Assembly: GCA_032988165.1 (NCBI GenBank)
Contig: JANTQF010000231.1
Span: forward strand, 1 to 54,900
Source: Emmonsiellopsis sp. PD_33
Taxonomy: Eukaryota; Ascomycota; Eurotiomycetes; Onygenales; Ajellomycetaceae
Length of the DNA stretch: 54,900 nucleotides
Reading direction: 5' to 3'
Part shown: in pieces, positions 23,466-33,089 of the stretch
How the letters are laid out: each line of letters begins with the position of its first letter
Position numbering within the stretch: position 1 is the first letter of the stretch
Made by a program: the position numbers and the translations under genes
Notes under the pieces: model-generated
What the model was told of the DNA's origin: nothing
Seen by the model: the letters and a program-made list of their open reading frames with translations, nothing else
The model's database searches: none

Positions 23466-24478
23466 GATGGCAGCGGTATTCGATCAAGAATCATTTTTTT
23501 TTGCTTTTCGCTTTCCATTTTGTTTTTCCTTCGTCGTCGGGGTGGGCAGAGTCGGGGGCTTTTTCTTCAGTAAGCATTCATCGTCTTGGTAATTTCGTTA
23601 CTAACTAACTAACTTAGCCCAGCTGGCTGGCGCTTAAGAAGTTGTTTTGAGGAGAAATAAATACGAAGTAACCAACCACGGCCGGGTGTTTGGACGCCAA
23701 GCACAAATTAAGTTGCGGCCCCTGAGGATGAGGATGCTGACTTCGGGGATGGTCACGGGAGTCAATCGAGTAAAAGTCTGCTTCGAACAATGTATTGCTT
23801 CTCATACTTGAATGGATAGATTTATATCGGGGGGATAACGTAGAGAGAAATATGATGGTTTCAAGAATTAGAGATTGATTGCAGTAACTAGTCCTAGTGG
23901 TCAGGGGTCAACTTCTCTCTGCATACGAAGCAGTATATCGTAAATAACTCCATTTCCGTCATTTATCGTTTCGTTTTTTTGTATTTTCATGAGCGGAGCA
24001 GAGTAGTTGTCCCTCTCCTCCGGGATAGACCCACGAACCGCGCGCAGTAGACATGTCAGGATGGAATGACGTTTACTATTCGTTCAGAAGGGAGGGGGCA
24101 TCTTAAGCAGACCTGGAAGGAGGGGCGAAAGGGACATAAACAAAGCAATAGATACTGGAGTAAGTGAAAAATGGCAGTAAAATATTCATGTAGTTGAAAC
24201 TTGCTTGTACAGGAGGGAAATAATTATATAACAATCCGATGTAAATGCCCAATTAATGTTGAAAAAGCGGAGGAAGAAAAAGAAGGAAACCCCATTTTTC
24301 TAGTTATGGATGCCATGACCGACATGACGATTTTCCGAGTTGAGTTGGCTGTTGAATAGACCACGTTCATTTTTTAATATATGGATTGAAAAACAGCGTT
24401 GGCGTTGAGAAGTCGTAAGTGTGTGTTGTGTTATTAAACGAATAAATTCAAGAGAAGAATGGCTTTTCTCTGGGGTGT
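23466..24478. other. P450 promoter and C1-THF synthase 3' region
   Basis: Both flanking genes are on the minus strand, so this 1-kb interval holds the P450 upstream region at its left and the C1-THF synthase 3' end at its right. AT-rich, with no recognisable gene. Confidence 0.5.
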
Positions 24479-27400
24479 TTAAAAAAGGCCGTCAATCTCG
24501 CCAGTCTCAGCATCGACGTCGACGTTGAGATATCCTGGTGCGGTTGGGAGACCAGGGATGGTTTGGATATCGGCGGCAAGAGCATATCTGGGAGCAGTGT
24601 TAGCAGTGTGCGCCTACTGTTACCCTTGTTTCGCCAAGGAGGATGGTAATAGGACAAAACTTACAGGTATCCGGCACCAACAGCCAATCTGACATCTCTG
24701 ATGGGAACAGTGAACCCAGTTGGGGCACCCTTAAGGTTGGGATCGTGGGAGAGAGAATACTGTGTCTTTGCAATGCAAATAGGCAAGTTCCCGAATCCCT
24801 GTTTGGTATACGTATCGACCTTCTTCTGCGCCAACTCGCTGAACTCCACCTTGTCAGCGCCATACATCTCCTTTCCGATCCGCTCAATGCGCTCCTGGAC
24901 GGTTCCCTCGAGACTGTAGAGCAGTTTGAAGTCCTTTGGCTTCGAGCTAGCGATGATGACGCCCTTGGCGAGATCGACGGCACCAGCACCACCTTCAGCC
25001 CAATGGTTAGCTGGGATGGCATCTTCGGCGCCGGCAGCAATGGCTTCTTCGCGGATAACCTCGACTTCAGCGTCAGTGTCAGTTTCGAATTTGTTGATGG
25101 CAACGACGACGGGGATGCCGTATTGCTTGGCATTTTGAATGTGCTTTTTCAGGTTAACGCAGCCCTTGCGGAGAAGTTCGGTGTCTTCAGTTCTATAAGC
25201 CTCAGGCAATGCTCCGCCTGGGGTGATGGGGGGTCCTCCACCGTGGACCTTGATGGCTCGGACGGTGGCAACGATAACGACGGTGTCAGGAACAAGTCCG
25301 GAAGAGCGGCACTTGATGTTAAAGAAGCGCTCACCACCCATGGTGAAATCGAAGCCTGCTTCAGTAACGACGAAACCGGTCTTGGCTTCGTGGTCCTCGT
25401 CTGCTTCTGTACCAGCCAGTTTGAGGGCAAGCTTATCAGCGACGACGGAGCTGGCTCCAATACTGATGTTGGCGAACGGCCCAGCATGGACAAGCACAGG
25501 CGTTCCCTCCAGACTCTGCATGAGATTGGGTTTGATGGCATCCTTCATCAAAGCTGTAAGGGCACCTCCGGCTCCAATGTCATCGCAAGTAACGGGATCC
25601 CCGCGTTTGGAGGTGGCAACAACCATTTTGCCCAGACGTTCACGCATATCAGCAAGGTCGTTGCTCAGGGCCAAAATAGCCATACATTCACTGGCAACGG
25701 AGATGTCAAACCCAGTCTGTCTGGTCTGGCCCTTTTCAGTCGCAGCTTCTCCAACGGTGATGGTTCGTAGATGTCTATCATTGACATCCAGGACTCTTCG
25801 CCAGGTGATGGTCTCGGGATTAATGTCCAATCTCGCAAACTGGTTGATTTCCTCTGGCGTAAGGTCATCTGGGTTGGTTTTTGTGATGCCCAGCTTGTTC
25901 AGTCTCCTGAACATAATAGGCTGGAATTCGCGCTTGCCCTTCTTGGCTGGTACCAGACGTCTGTAGAGAGCAGCATCGCTCTGGGTGTTTTCGTGGAACA
26001 TTCTGGTTTCGATAGCGGCGGCAAGCAAGTTGTTCGCAGCCGTGATAGCATGGATATCACCGGTCAAATGAAGATTGAACTCATCCATGGGGATGACCTG
26101 GCTGTACCCTCCACCAGCAGCGCCACCCTTGATTCCGAAGGTAGGTCCTTGGCTGGGTTGGCGGACGTTTGCGAACGCGATTCTGTTGAGATGGGCGCCA
26201 AGAGCTTGGGTAAGACCCATTGTGGTGGTTGACTTGCCCTCACCCAGGGGGGTTGGCGTGATTCCACAAACCAAGATATATCGCCCATTACGACGATGGG
26301 ACAGACGGTCCAAGAGGTCGAGCGAAACCTTAGCCTTGGTATGTCCGTATGGTTCGAGTTCGTGAGGGGCGATGCCAATTTCATTAGCAACACGGGTGAT
26401 AGGTTTGGGACGCTGGGCGCGGGAGATGGCAATATCTGAAGGAACTGGGTTCAACAGCTTGATGGGGAGAGCTGTAACGTGTCTGTCTTTCTGCTTGTCG
26501 AAGTAGGACCGTGCAGAGTTGACGACGTTCTGAAGCAGCATGGCAACCGTCATAGGGCCAACTCCTCCAGGGACCGGGGTGATGTGCGACGCAACCTCAA
26601 CAGCAGAGGAAAATTCGACATCACCAACCAACCGCTGACCGGACTTCTTCGACGCGTCAGGAATGTAGTTGGTACCAACATCGATAACCACCACACCAGG
26701 TTTCAACCAAGATCCCTTGACGAATTCTGCCTTTCCAATGGCGGCGATCAAGATGTCTGCGTTCTTGATGACTTTTTCGAGGTCCTTGGTCTTCGAATGG
26801 CAAACGGTGACAGTGGCATCCGCGTTTTTCAGCAGATAGCTAACAGGGCTGCCGACAATGTCGCTTCGGCCCAGAACCACTGCATTTTTACCAGCCAGCT
26901 CGATGCCGGACTCCTTCAGGAGCACCATGACACCCTGGGGAGTGCATGGCACGAAAAGGGGTTTGCCGCCTCTCTTGGCCAGCTCACCAATGTTGACAGC
27001 CCCAAATCCATCGACATCTTTCTCGTCCGCTACGGCAGAGGTGACGGTGTGTTCGGAGAGGTGGCTTGGCAGAGGCAATTGGACAAGGATACCATGGACA
27101 GACGGGTCGTTGTTTGCAACAGAAATCTCCTGGAGGAGCTCAGGCTCACTGATCTCTTCAGAGAACTTGACGAGCTTGCATGCAATGTTGGCCTAGTGTC
27201 ATGATATGTTAGCTTGATGTGGTGGTTGTTGCAATCGGGGCGGGGGCGGGGTAATACCTCTTCAGCAGCCTTCAGCTTCATGCGCACATAGGTAGCTAGA
27301 TAATGTCAGCATTCACTTAAAGACTAGGATAACTAGAATGATTGCTCGTACTAGAGTCTGATCTATCACCAACTACAGAAAAAAATCAATATCATTAGCT

Positions 27401-27822
27401 TCAGGGTCCGGTATCGGTAGACGAAGGATGTGGGAATATAGAATACCTTGGAAGATCACCAAGCTGGGCTTGAATCTGGGATTGGACTGCTGAGCCTGCT
27501 GGATCTCAGCATTCAACCGCTCACGGATGTTCTTCGCGATTGTGGTGCCATCGATCTTGACGCCCGCCATGGTGGGCTTGCTGGTGGAAAAGTAGCGTGT
27601 GCTGGTGGGGGACAACGGACGGAGGGGCAGCAGAGAAGCAGCACAGCGTCGCGTAGAGAAGGGCCTGGATGCCAATGGCGAGCCGGACGAAGCGAGGACA
27701 GGGACGGAGGGGTCGACGGAGGAGAGGCGAGGGAGACGAAGAGGTTGGCGGCGTGGAGAGCGGGGGATCGGCGCGATACGGAGGGAGTGCTCTCTCAGCC
27801 CGAGTCTGGCGGGCACGGGCAT
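24479..27822 (-). CDS. Trifunctional C1-tetrahydrofolate synthase
   Basis: Predicted 1023-residue protein from five exons (27447-27822, 27352-27372, 27258-27295, 24665-27192, 24479-24587), the second only 21 nt. The N-terminal dehydrogenase/cyclohydrolase domain (about 85-385) has GDRSDSTTYVRMK with the catalytic Tyr/Lys pair, NADP-loop GRSDIVGSPVSYLL, and PVPGGVGPMTVAML. The C-terminal 10-formyl-THF synthetase domain (about 400-1023) has the ATP loop TPTPLGEGKSTTTMGL, FGIKGGAAGGGYSQVIPM and LTGDIHAITAANNLLAAA. It interconverts methylene-, methenyl- and 10-formyl-THF for purine, thymidylate and initiator formyl-Met supply and makes or uses NADPH. The first 84 residues form an Arg/Ser/Pro/Leu-rich mitochondrial presequence ending RYFSTSKPT; the next in-frame ATG (27570) has a perfect CCCACCATGG context and would give a cytosolic form, so one gene may do the work of yeast MIS1 and ADE3. 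Confidence 0.97.
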
Positions 27823-28516
27823 GACCCCTGGGATTGGCCTGTGAGAGCGGTGCGGGACGCCTGCAATGCCGACAGCGACGGCGGCTCTGGGCTGCAGAGA
27901 ACAGCGCCGGCCTGGTTAAAGAGGGGACGGCAGCCGCTAGCTGGGAGCAGATGCCAATGGCAGACGGAAAAGACTGTGGTGGACGAGGAGGAGGCTGAGG
28001 AGAGGAAGGGAAGTCTACACGCGGGAGTCTACAGTCTAGGGAGATGAGATGTTGCTGGACAAGTCCACAACACCGGCTACTTCTTATAATCCTCTAGCCC
28101 GGGGCAAGTATGAGTCAGTCCCGCCCACAGAATTGATATTTTTATTTTTATTGCTCAGGATTTTTTGGTTTTTATTTTTTTCGGTCCCTGTTCCAATACC
28201 CAGCGGCTTAGTCATGCTCCGATCGGCCGCAGATACATTAAGGTTTTCCGGCCGGACTATCGTGGCTCCGGTAACTTAAATGTGACTGGCGTAACTTTAC
28301 CGGCCGGGACAGTACGGCAAAACGCAGTCTTGGCACGCTTCGAAGTGTGCGATGAAATTATCGTCTGCGATTGCTGAGGAGAGAGAGCTGCCATCGACGA
28401 CGACGACCACCACCACACACCACGATTTACCAACCCAGCACCCCGCTCCTCTATCCACGCCATCTGCTGCCAGAACTTGCTGCTCCCCTGCTGCTGCTGC
28501 TGCTGCATCCGCCAAT
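27823..28516. promoter_or_regulatory. Shared divergent promoter, C1-THF synthase / eIF3i
   Basis: The two start codons are 694 bp apart and face away from each other, so both promoters and leaders must lie here. The half nearer C1-THF synthase is GC-rich; the middle has a T-rich box around 28136-28180; the eIF3i leader ends in ACC/CGA and CTG triplet runs. Confidence 0.6.
28488..28505 (+). repeat. CTG triplet run in the eIF3i leader
   Basis: Six CTG copies end 11 bases before the eIF3i ATG, preceded by CGACGACGACGACCACCACC-type triplets. Because it is in the transcribed leader, expansion could affect translation; this is inference. Confidence 0.8.
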
Positions 28517-29762
28517 ATGAGACCCATCCTGCTCCAGGGCCATGTGCGTTGACCCCATATCAAGAGAATAGCCCGCTCCCCCCCCGTCGTCCCGCCCACC
28601 GTCACGGCTTGCTAACCCTTGCGGAATCACAGGAACGGTCCATCAATCAGGTCAAATTCAACAGCGACGGCGATCTCCTCTTCTCCGTCGCAAAGGACAA
28701 GGTCGCTTGCGCCTGGTTCTCCGCAAATGGCGAAAGATTAGGCACCTATACCGGCCACCAGGGTGCCCTCTGGACCATCGACGTCAGCCCCAACTCCGTG
28801 CTCCTCGCTACTGGTGCCGCAGATAACACGATCCGTCTCTGGAATACGCGGACGGGCGAGTGCGTCAAGGTGTGGGAGTTCCCCACCGCCGTCAAGCGCG
28901 TCGAGTTCAGCCCCGATGGAAAGAGACTGCTGGGTGTGACTGAGAAGCGTATGGGATTCCTTGGAACGATTGCCGCGTTCGATATTCGGTATGGTGATGG
29001 GGAGGGAAATAACCTGGACGACCAAGATGATGAGCCCAGTTTGAAGATCACATGCGAGGAGAGCAAGGCGACGGTTGCTGGATGGAGTTTCTTGTCGAAA
29101 TACATTATTGCTGGACATGAGGACGGAAGCGTGAGCCAGTATGATGCAAAGGTACGGGCGGCTCGGGAGTGAAAAGCGAATATATTGGGACTGAATGAGC
29201 AGATGCTAATATCTACATTCTAGACTGGCGAACAACTCGAAAACGTCCAAGCCCATGAATTCGACCTCCCAATCACCGACATCCAATTCTCCGCAGATCG
29301 AACATACTTCATCACCGCCAGCAAAGACAAGAGCGCAAAGGTGAGCCCCCTGTCCTCCCCTAAACAACATTCGTCCATAAATCCCTAATACAAAACCCCT
29401 AGATTATCTCCTCCCGCAACCTCGCCATCCTCAAAACCTATGTTGCCGACACGCCCCTCAACACCGCCGCCCTCACTGCCAAAAAGGAATTCGTCATTCT
29501 CGGGGGTGGCCAGGCCGCCGCCGACGTCACCACGACCAATTCCCGACAGGGTAAATTCGAAGCCCGCTTCTACCACAAGATCTTCGAGGACGAGATCGGC
29601 CGTGTCAAGGGCCATTTCGGTCCGTTGAATACCATCGCCGCCCACCCGGCCGGTACTGCGTATGCGTCCGGTGGTGAGGATGGTTACGTGCGTGTGCATC
29701 ATTTTGACAAGCCATATATGGACTTTATGTATGAGGTTGAGAGGGAGCAGGCGCGGAAATAG
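28517..29762 (+). CDS. TIF34: Translation initiation factor eIF3 subunit i (WD40)
   Basis: Predicted 340-residue protein from four exons (28517-28543, 28633-29151, 29224-29340, 29403-29762). It starts MRPILLQGHERSINQVKFN and consists of WD40 blades throughout, for example GTYTGHQGALWTIDVSP, TGAADNTIRLWNTRTGE, IIAGHEDGSVSQYDAKTGE, FITASKDKSAKI and YASGGEDGYVRVHHFD. Length and order fit eIF3i/Tif34 (about 340 residues), which binds the eIF3b C-terminus in the eIF3 complex on the 40S ribosome and supports scanning. The first exon contributes only nine codons. The conserved C-terminal tail YMDFMYEVEREQ is present. Nothing appears broken. Confidence 0.97.
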
Positions 29763-30339
29763 GGAGGAATGAAATTTGATGTTTTTATGTCTCTGCGTCT
29801 TTTTCTCTTTTCATTTTTTAACGCTTTCTTCGGAGCTACGCTCCTATTTCTTTATTTTCCTACGCTTGTGCTTGTTTCCCTCGTTAACTTTTAATGCCCG
29901 TATGTGTATGTCTTCTTGTGTGCCGCATAAAATGGGTTCCCGGTCTTTTTTCCTTTTTTTCTTCCTTCTATATGATTTTTATGTTTGGTTTATGTTAGAA
30001 AAAGGGTTTGCTTGCAAGTTAGTTTGGGAGAGGCTTCTTTTCTTTTAATACAGATAAAATATTCTTCGATGGATTTTAGCCCTGCCTCACATAGATTTAT
30101 TTTTCCTGTGGTTGGTTTGTTTATTGTAGTTGGTTTTGCTAAATCAATATGCGGCGGGGCCCTGATGGGTGTGGTGAAGAGATAGGGGAGTCACCTCACA
30201 AAAAAGATTTTATGAGCTTGGTTTTGTTTCGTTTTTTTGTCTAGCCTCCTGTTTATAAATATAAATAAATATAAACGGATTGAGAAGTAGATACTCCCAA
30301 ATTCTGTTGGATATCTAAGTATGTATTTTGCATGAAGGA

Positions 30340-30354
30340 CCCCCCCCCCCCCCC
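30340..30354. repeat. 15-base C homopolymer
   Basis: An uninterrupted C run of about 15 bases in the eIF3i downstream region; its exact length is likely to be unreliable in assembly. Confidence 0.75.
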
Positions 30355-30981
30355 GATATTTCCAGATCAACCCTCCCAGTCAAACCCCCCATACCTACTC
30401 ACCACGCAATGAATATAATAAGTACGTAGTTACATAAACAAGCAGAGACAGAGAGTCTAGTGTGAGATCTTTCTTTTCTTTGTTGTCATAACCTCCATCG
30501 TCCCCCTTTATATACTAACTAACCCATTCCCAACAAAACCAATCCGTCCGCAAACGGCATGTTATGTTGGACACCTTGCATTACATTATTAGAACCTCAG
30601 GGAGGAAAAAATCAGACAGGATATAAATACCCACGCTCATCCGCTCGTTTCGACGATGAACGATCGAAGAAATCAAGTGCACGGGTTGAGTGAACAACCT
30701 CCTTTATTTTTTCTTCTTCTTCTTTTTCTTTTCGCCATCCGGTGAATACCATCTAAAAGGGGGTATGGAAATAAACATCCCAACCCCTGAAAACGATAAA
30801 TGGAAATAATTTTTCATTTCTAGAGATTTTTCTAGGAACGTGTGGGACAGAGAAGATATACATCTTCAGATGTCTTCTCATAGTACCTACACCCCTCGTC
30901 CCTTGGAGATGATGGGGGTGGATCCATATCAACTGCCCTCAATAACATGGGGGCAATGACTCGATCCGTGATGAACACGGG

Positions 30982-31042
30982 CTCTCTGTGGAATGCAGAG
31001 AGTGGAGATCCCTGAAAAATATGCATACACATGGTGTATGCA
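30982..31042. repeat. Two adjacent perfect hairpins
   Basis: CTCTCTG-7 nt-CAGAGAG (30982-31002) is followed by TGCATACAC-ATG-GTGTATGCA (31022-31042). A smaller ACATCT-TC-AGATGT hairpin lies about 110 bp upstream. No coding frame explains them. Confidence 0.55.
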
Positions 31043-32664
31043 CGATTCGATTCCTTCGGGGTTGAAGTTGGAAGGGTTTGAGGGAGAGATTAACGGAGTT
31101 GTATCGAATCTGGCTGTTGGATCTATATCGTTGTCATGTCACATGACTATTTTCAGCAACGTCCATCCATGGCATCCAATTTCTTGAATTTAGCAGGGTT
31201 TTATCTTGTTTTGTGCTGGATATGAGGAGCATTTTCATCTTCTATGGTGGGGTGGGTATGAGTGGTGATGTTGAGGCGGAGACCAAAATGATAGGTTACT
31301 ACTAGTGCTGATGTATTTTTTTTACCAGGCTACAAAGGGGCTGCTCTACATATTTACTGGAGAAAACCCAACTATATATGCATTCTTGCAATGCCTCTGC
31401 CCCAGCAGAAGGAAAGGATATTTGCAAGCTTATGGATGGTGTTTTGCTCTGCGTGGGCTGCTCCTTCGCAGCCATTTCTTGGCTGAGATGTAGGCACAGA
31501 TCTTGCTGTCGGGTGTCGAGTGTCAAGTGTCAGCACTTCTCCTTAAGAGAAGAGAAACGTCAAGAAGGGATCTCGCAGTGAGTGTCTGCTTCTCCCACGG
31601 TGCTTCTAGCCCTGGTTGCCCCCGAGGGGCCAGGGCGCTTCCCAGACTGCCCGTTTGTTCTTGCAGCCAGGAGATGGGACAATGCGCCAAATGCCACCAG
31701 CAGCGCCCAGCCTTCCTTCCACGGGCCTCCATGCATAGTTACTACACAGACACAGCCAGCCCTCGCCTAAGAGGAAGCTTTGTCCGCTGGCAAGCTCGTC
31801 GCCGTTTTCCGTCTCCTTGTCGAGGTCCATTCCTCCTCTCCCTGACGCCCTCTCTCCAAGCTGCTGCGTGTAGGCTCTGCGACGCAAAGCGCCCCAGCAC
31901 ATGACGGAGAGTCACGTCTTGAGAGACAGACAAGACAGCCTGTGTCCAACATGGCGTCCTAACTACCGGCGCCAGCCCTGGTCACTGCCAATGCTCACAG
32001 CCGCCTCTGACTGGCCGCCGACCACACTACCCAGCCGTCTCTACAGACATCGACGGCTTCTTCCCTCAACTCAGCTTCTATCCTTCTCCAAAATGCTGTA
32101 AAAGAGCAGAAGATCTCATGGAATATGCCAGTCCACGTAACCCTCGTTTCATATTCCCACCAATTCCCCTTCTACGTCCTTCCATATGACAGCTTTTCGT
32201 GCAAGGATGGGAGTCTACGTCTCCACCAGGACCAGAGCAAACAAAGAGAAGGCAGATTTCTATGCCATTGCTTCGCCTCTGGGTTTTTATCTTCGGAGTC
32301 TTCCTTCATCTTAGCTGCCTGCTGTCGAAAATGGCATTTTGTACCTCTGGAGCCCATGAGAGGAAGCAGAGTTGCTACAAACACTGCTGTAAATGGACTT
32401 CCTGCGGACTTTAGTGACGCATGTTCATCTACGCTTCTTTAGCTACGCAACGAGCCCCCATATGCCCTCGTTTCCTGCGTTTCCCGTCCCGATATCGCCG
32501 TGATACTCTTCCTAGGACTGATGGACTGTTTGTTCACTCTTGGGCAGTTCCCCCTCCACCCTGACCCTTTTTCACAAAGGATGAAGTCCAAGCAGTGGCA
32601 AACTCCTGGGAGTTTCCGGTGCTGTTGGGTTGCTGCTGAGCTGTTGAGAGCCTCTGTCCCTCCC

Positions 32665-32670
32665 TATAAA
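32665..32670 (+). promoter_or_regulatory. Candidate TATA box
   Basis: CTATAAATTG occurs about 190 bp before the ATG of the small Cys/His-rich gene and is followed by a CT-rich stretch. A consensus TATAAA at that distance suggests a regulated promoter; unverified. Confidence 0.4.
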
Positions 32671-32858
32671 TTGCAGCGATGAATCTGAATGTTTCTCTTC
32701 TTATTTCCCATCTCTTGCCATTTCTACACAGCAGATTTCTTCGTTGACTGCAGCAGAAGCATCCTACCTACACAAAAAGAAGCCAGCACCTTGTTCTTGT
32801 GAAGCCCTACCTTCGAGCTATTTTATTCAGCTACCGCAGTCTTCTTGATAGCATCATC

Positions 32859-33089
32859 ATGTGCACAACCGCACACAAAGTCTATACTTGTGGACACCGG
32901 GCGCTGGTGGTCATCGGGGAACCATGTACACACCACCCAAATTGTGCAGCAACGATCCAGCCAGATACCTACGCACAAAATCGATGCTGGAAATGCCAGC
33001 CCAAGGTGGAGACTGTTATTCTGCAGCACCGACAAGGCGGGGATGGGCCCCAGCAGAAATCCGCGAACGAGGAGAAGCCCAAGTTGTAA
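32859..33089 (+). CDS. Small Cys/His-rich protein, likely metal-binding
   Basis: An intronless 76-residue frame. It starts MCTTAHKVYTCGH and carries Cys2, Cys11, His13, Cys23, His25/26, Cys29, Cys43 and Cys46 (CGH, CTHHPNC, CWKC), then a hydrophilic Gln/Lys/Glu-rich tail. The CGH ... C ... CxxC spacing resembles short uncharacterised ascomycete proteins that begin with a Y-x-CGH motif, probably binding zinc. No signal peptide or membrane segment. It is isolated, with large gene-free DNA on both sides and a candidate TATA box upstream. The ATG at 32859 is preferred; the open frame extends 20 codons further upstream without an ATG. No function can be assigned. Confidence 0.6.
   Translation: MCTTAHKVYTCGHRALVVIGEPCTHHPNCAATIQPDTYAQNRCWKCQPKVETVILQHRQGGDGPQQKSANEEKPKL

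Larger units (their letters stand above)
29763..32858. other. 3.1-kb gene-free interval
   Basis: The 5' part is the T-rich eIF3i 3' region. It then holds a 15-base C run, TTC/TTCT tracts near 30704-30730, a cluster of small hairpins (30982-31042), and a more GC-balanced stretch at 31500-32700 with several overlapping frames of 60-130 codons on both strands. None resembles a family I know, and mutual overlap argues against most being genes. Confidence 0.45.

Noticed and set aside
24643..25770. 375-codon plus-strand frame
   Set aside because: It is the antisense shadow of the C1-THF synthase exon, which has full family support.
31503..31904. 133-codon plus-strand frame in the gene-free region
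   Set aside because: Several other frames overlap it on both strands, composition is Ser/Pro/Arg/Cys-like noise, and there is no conserved block.
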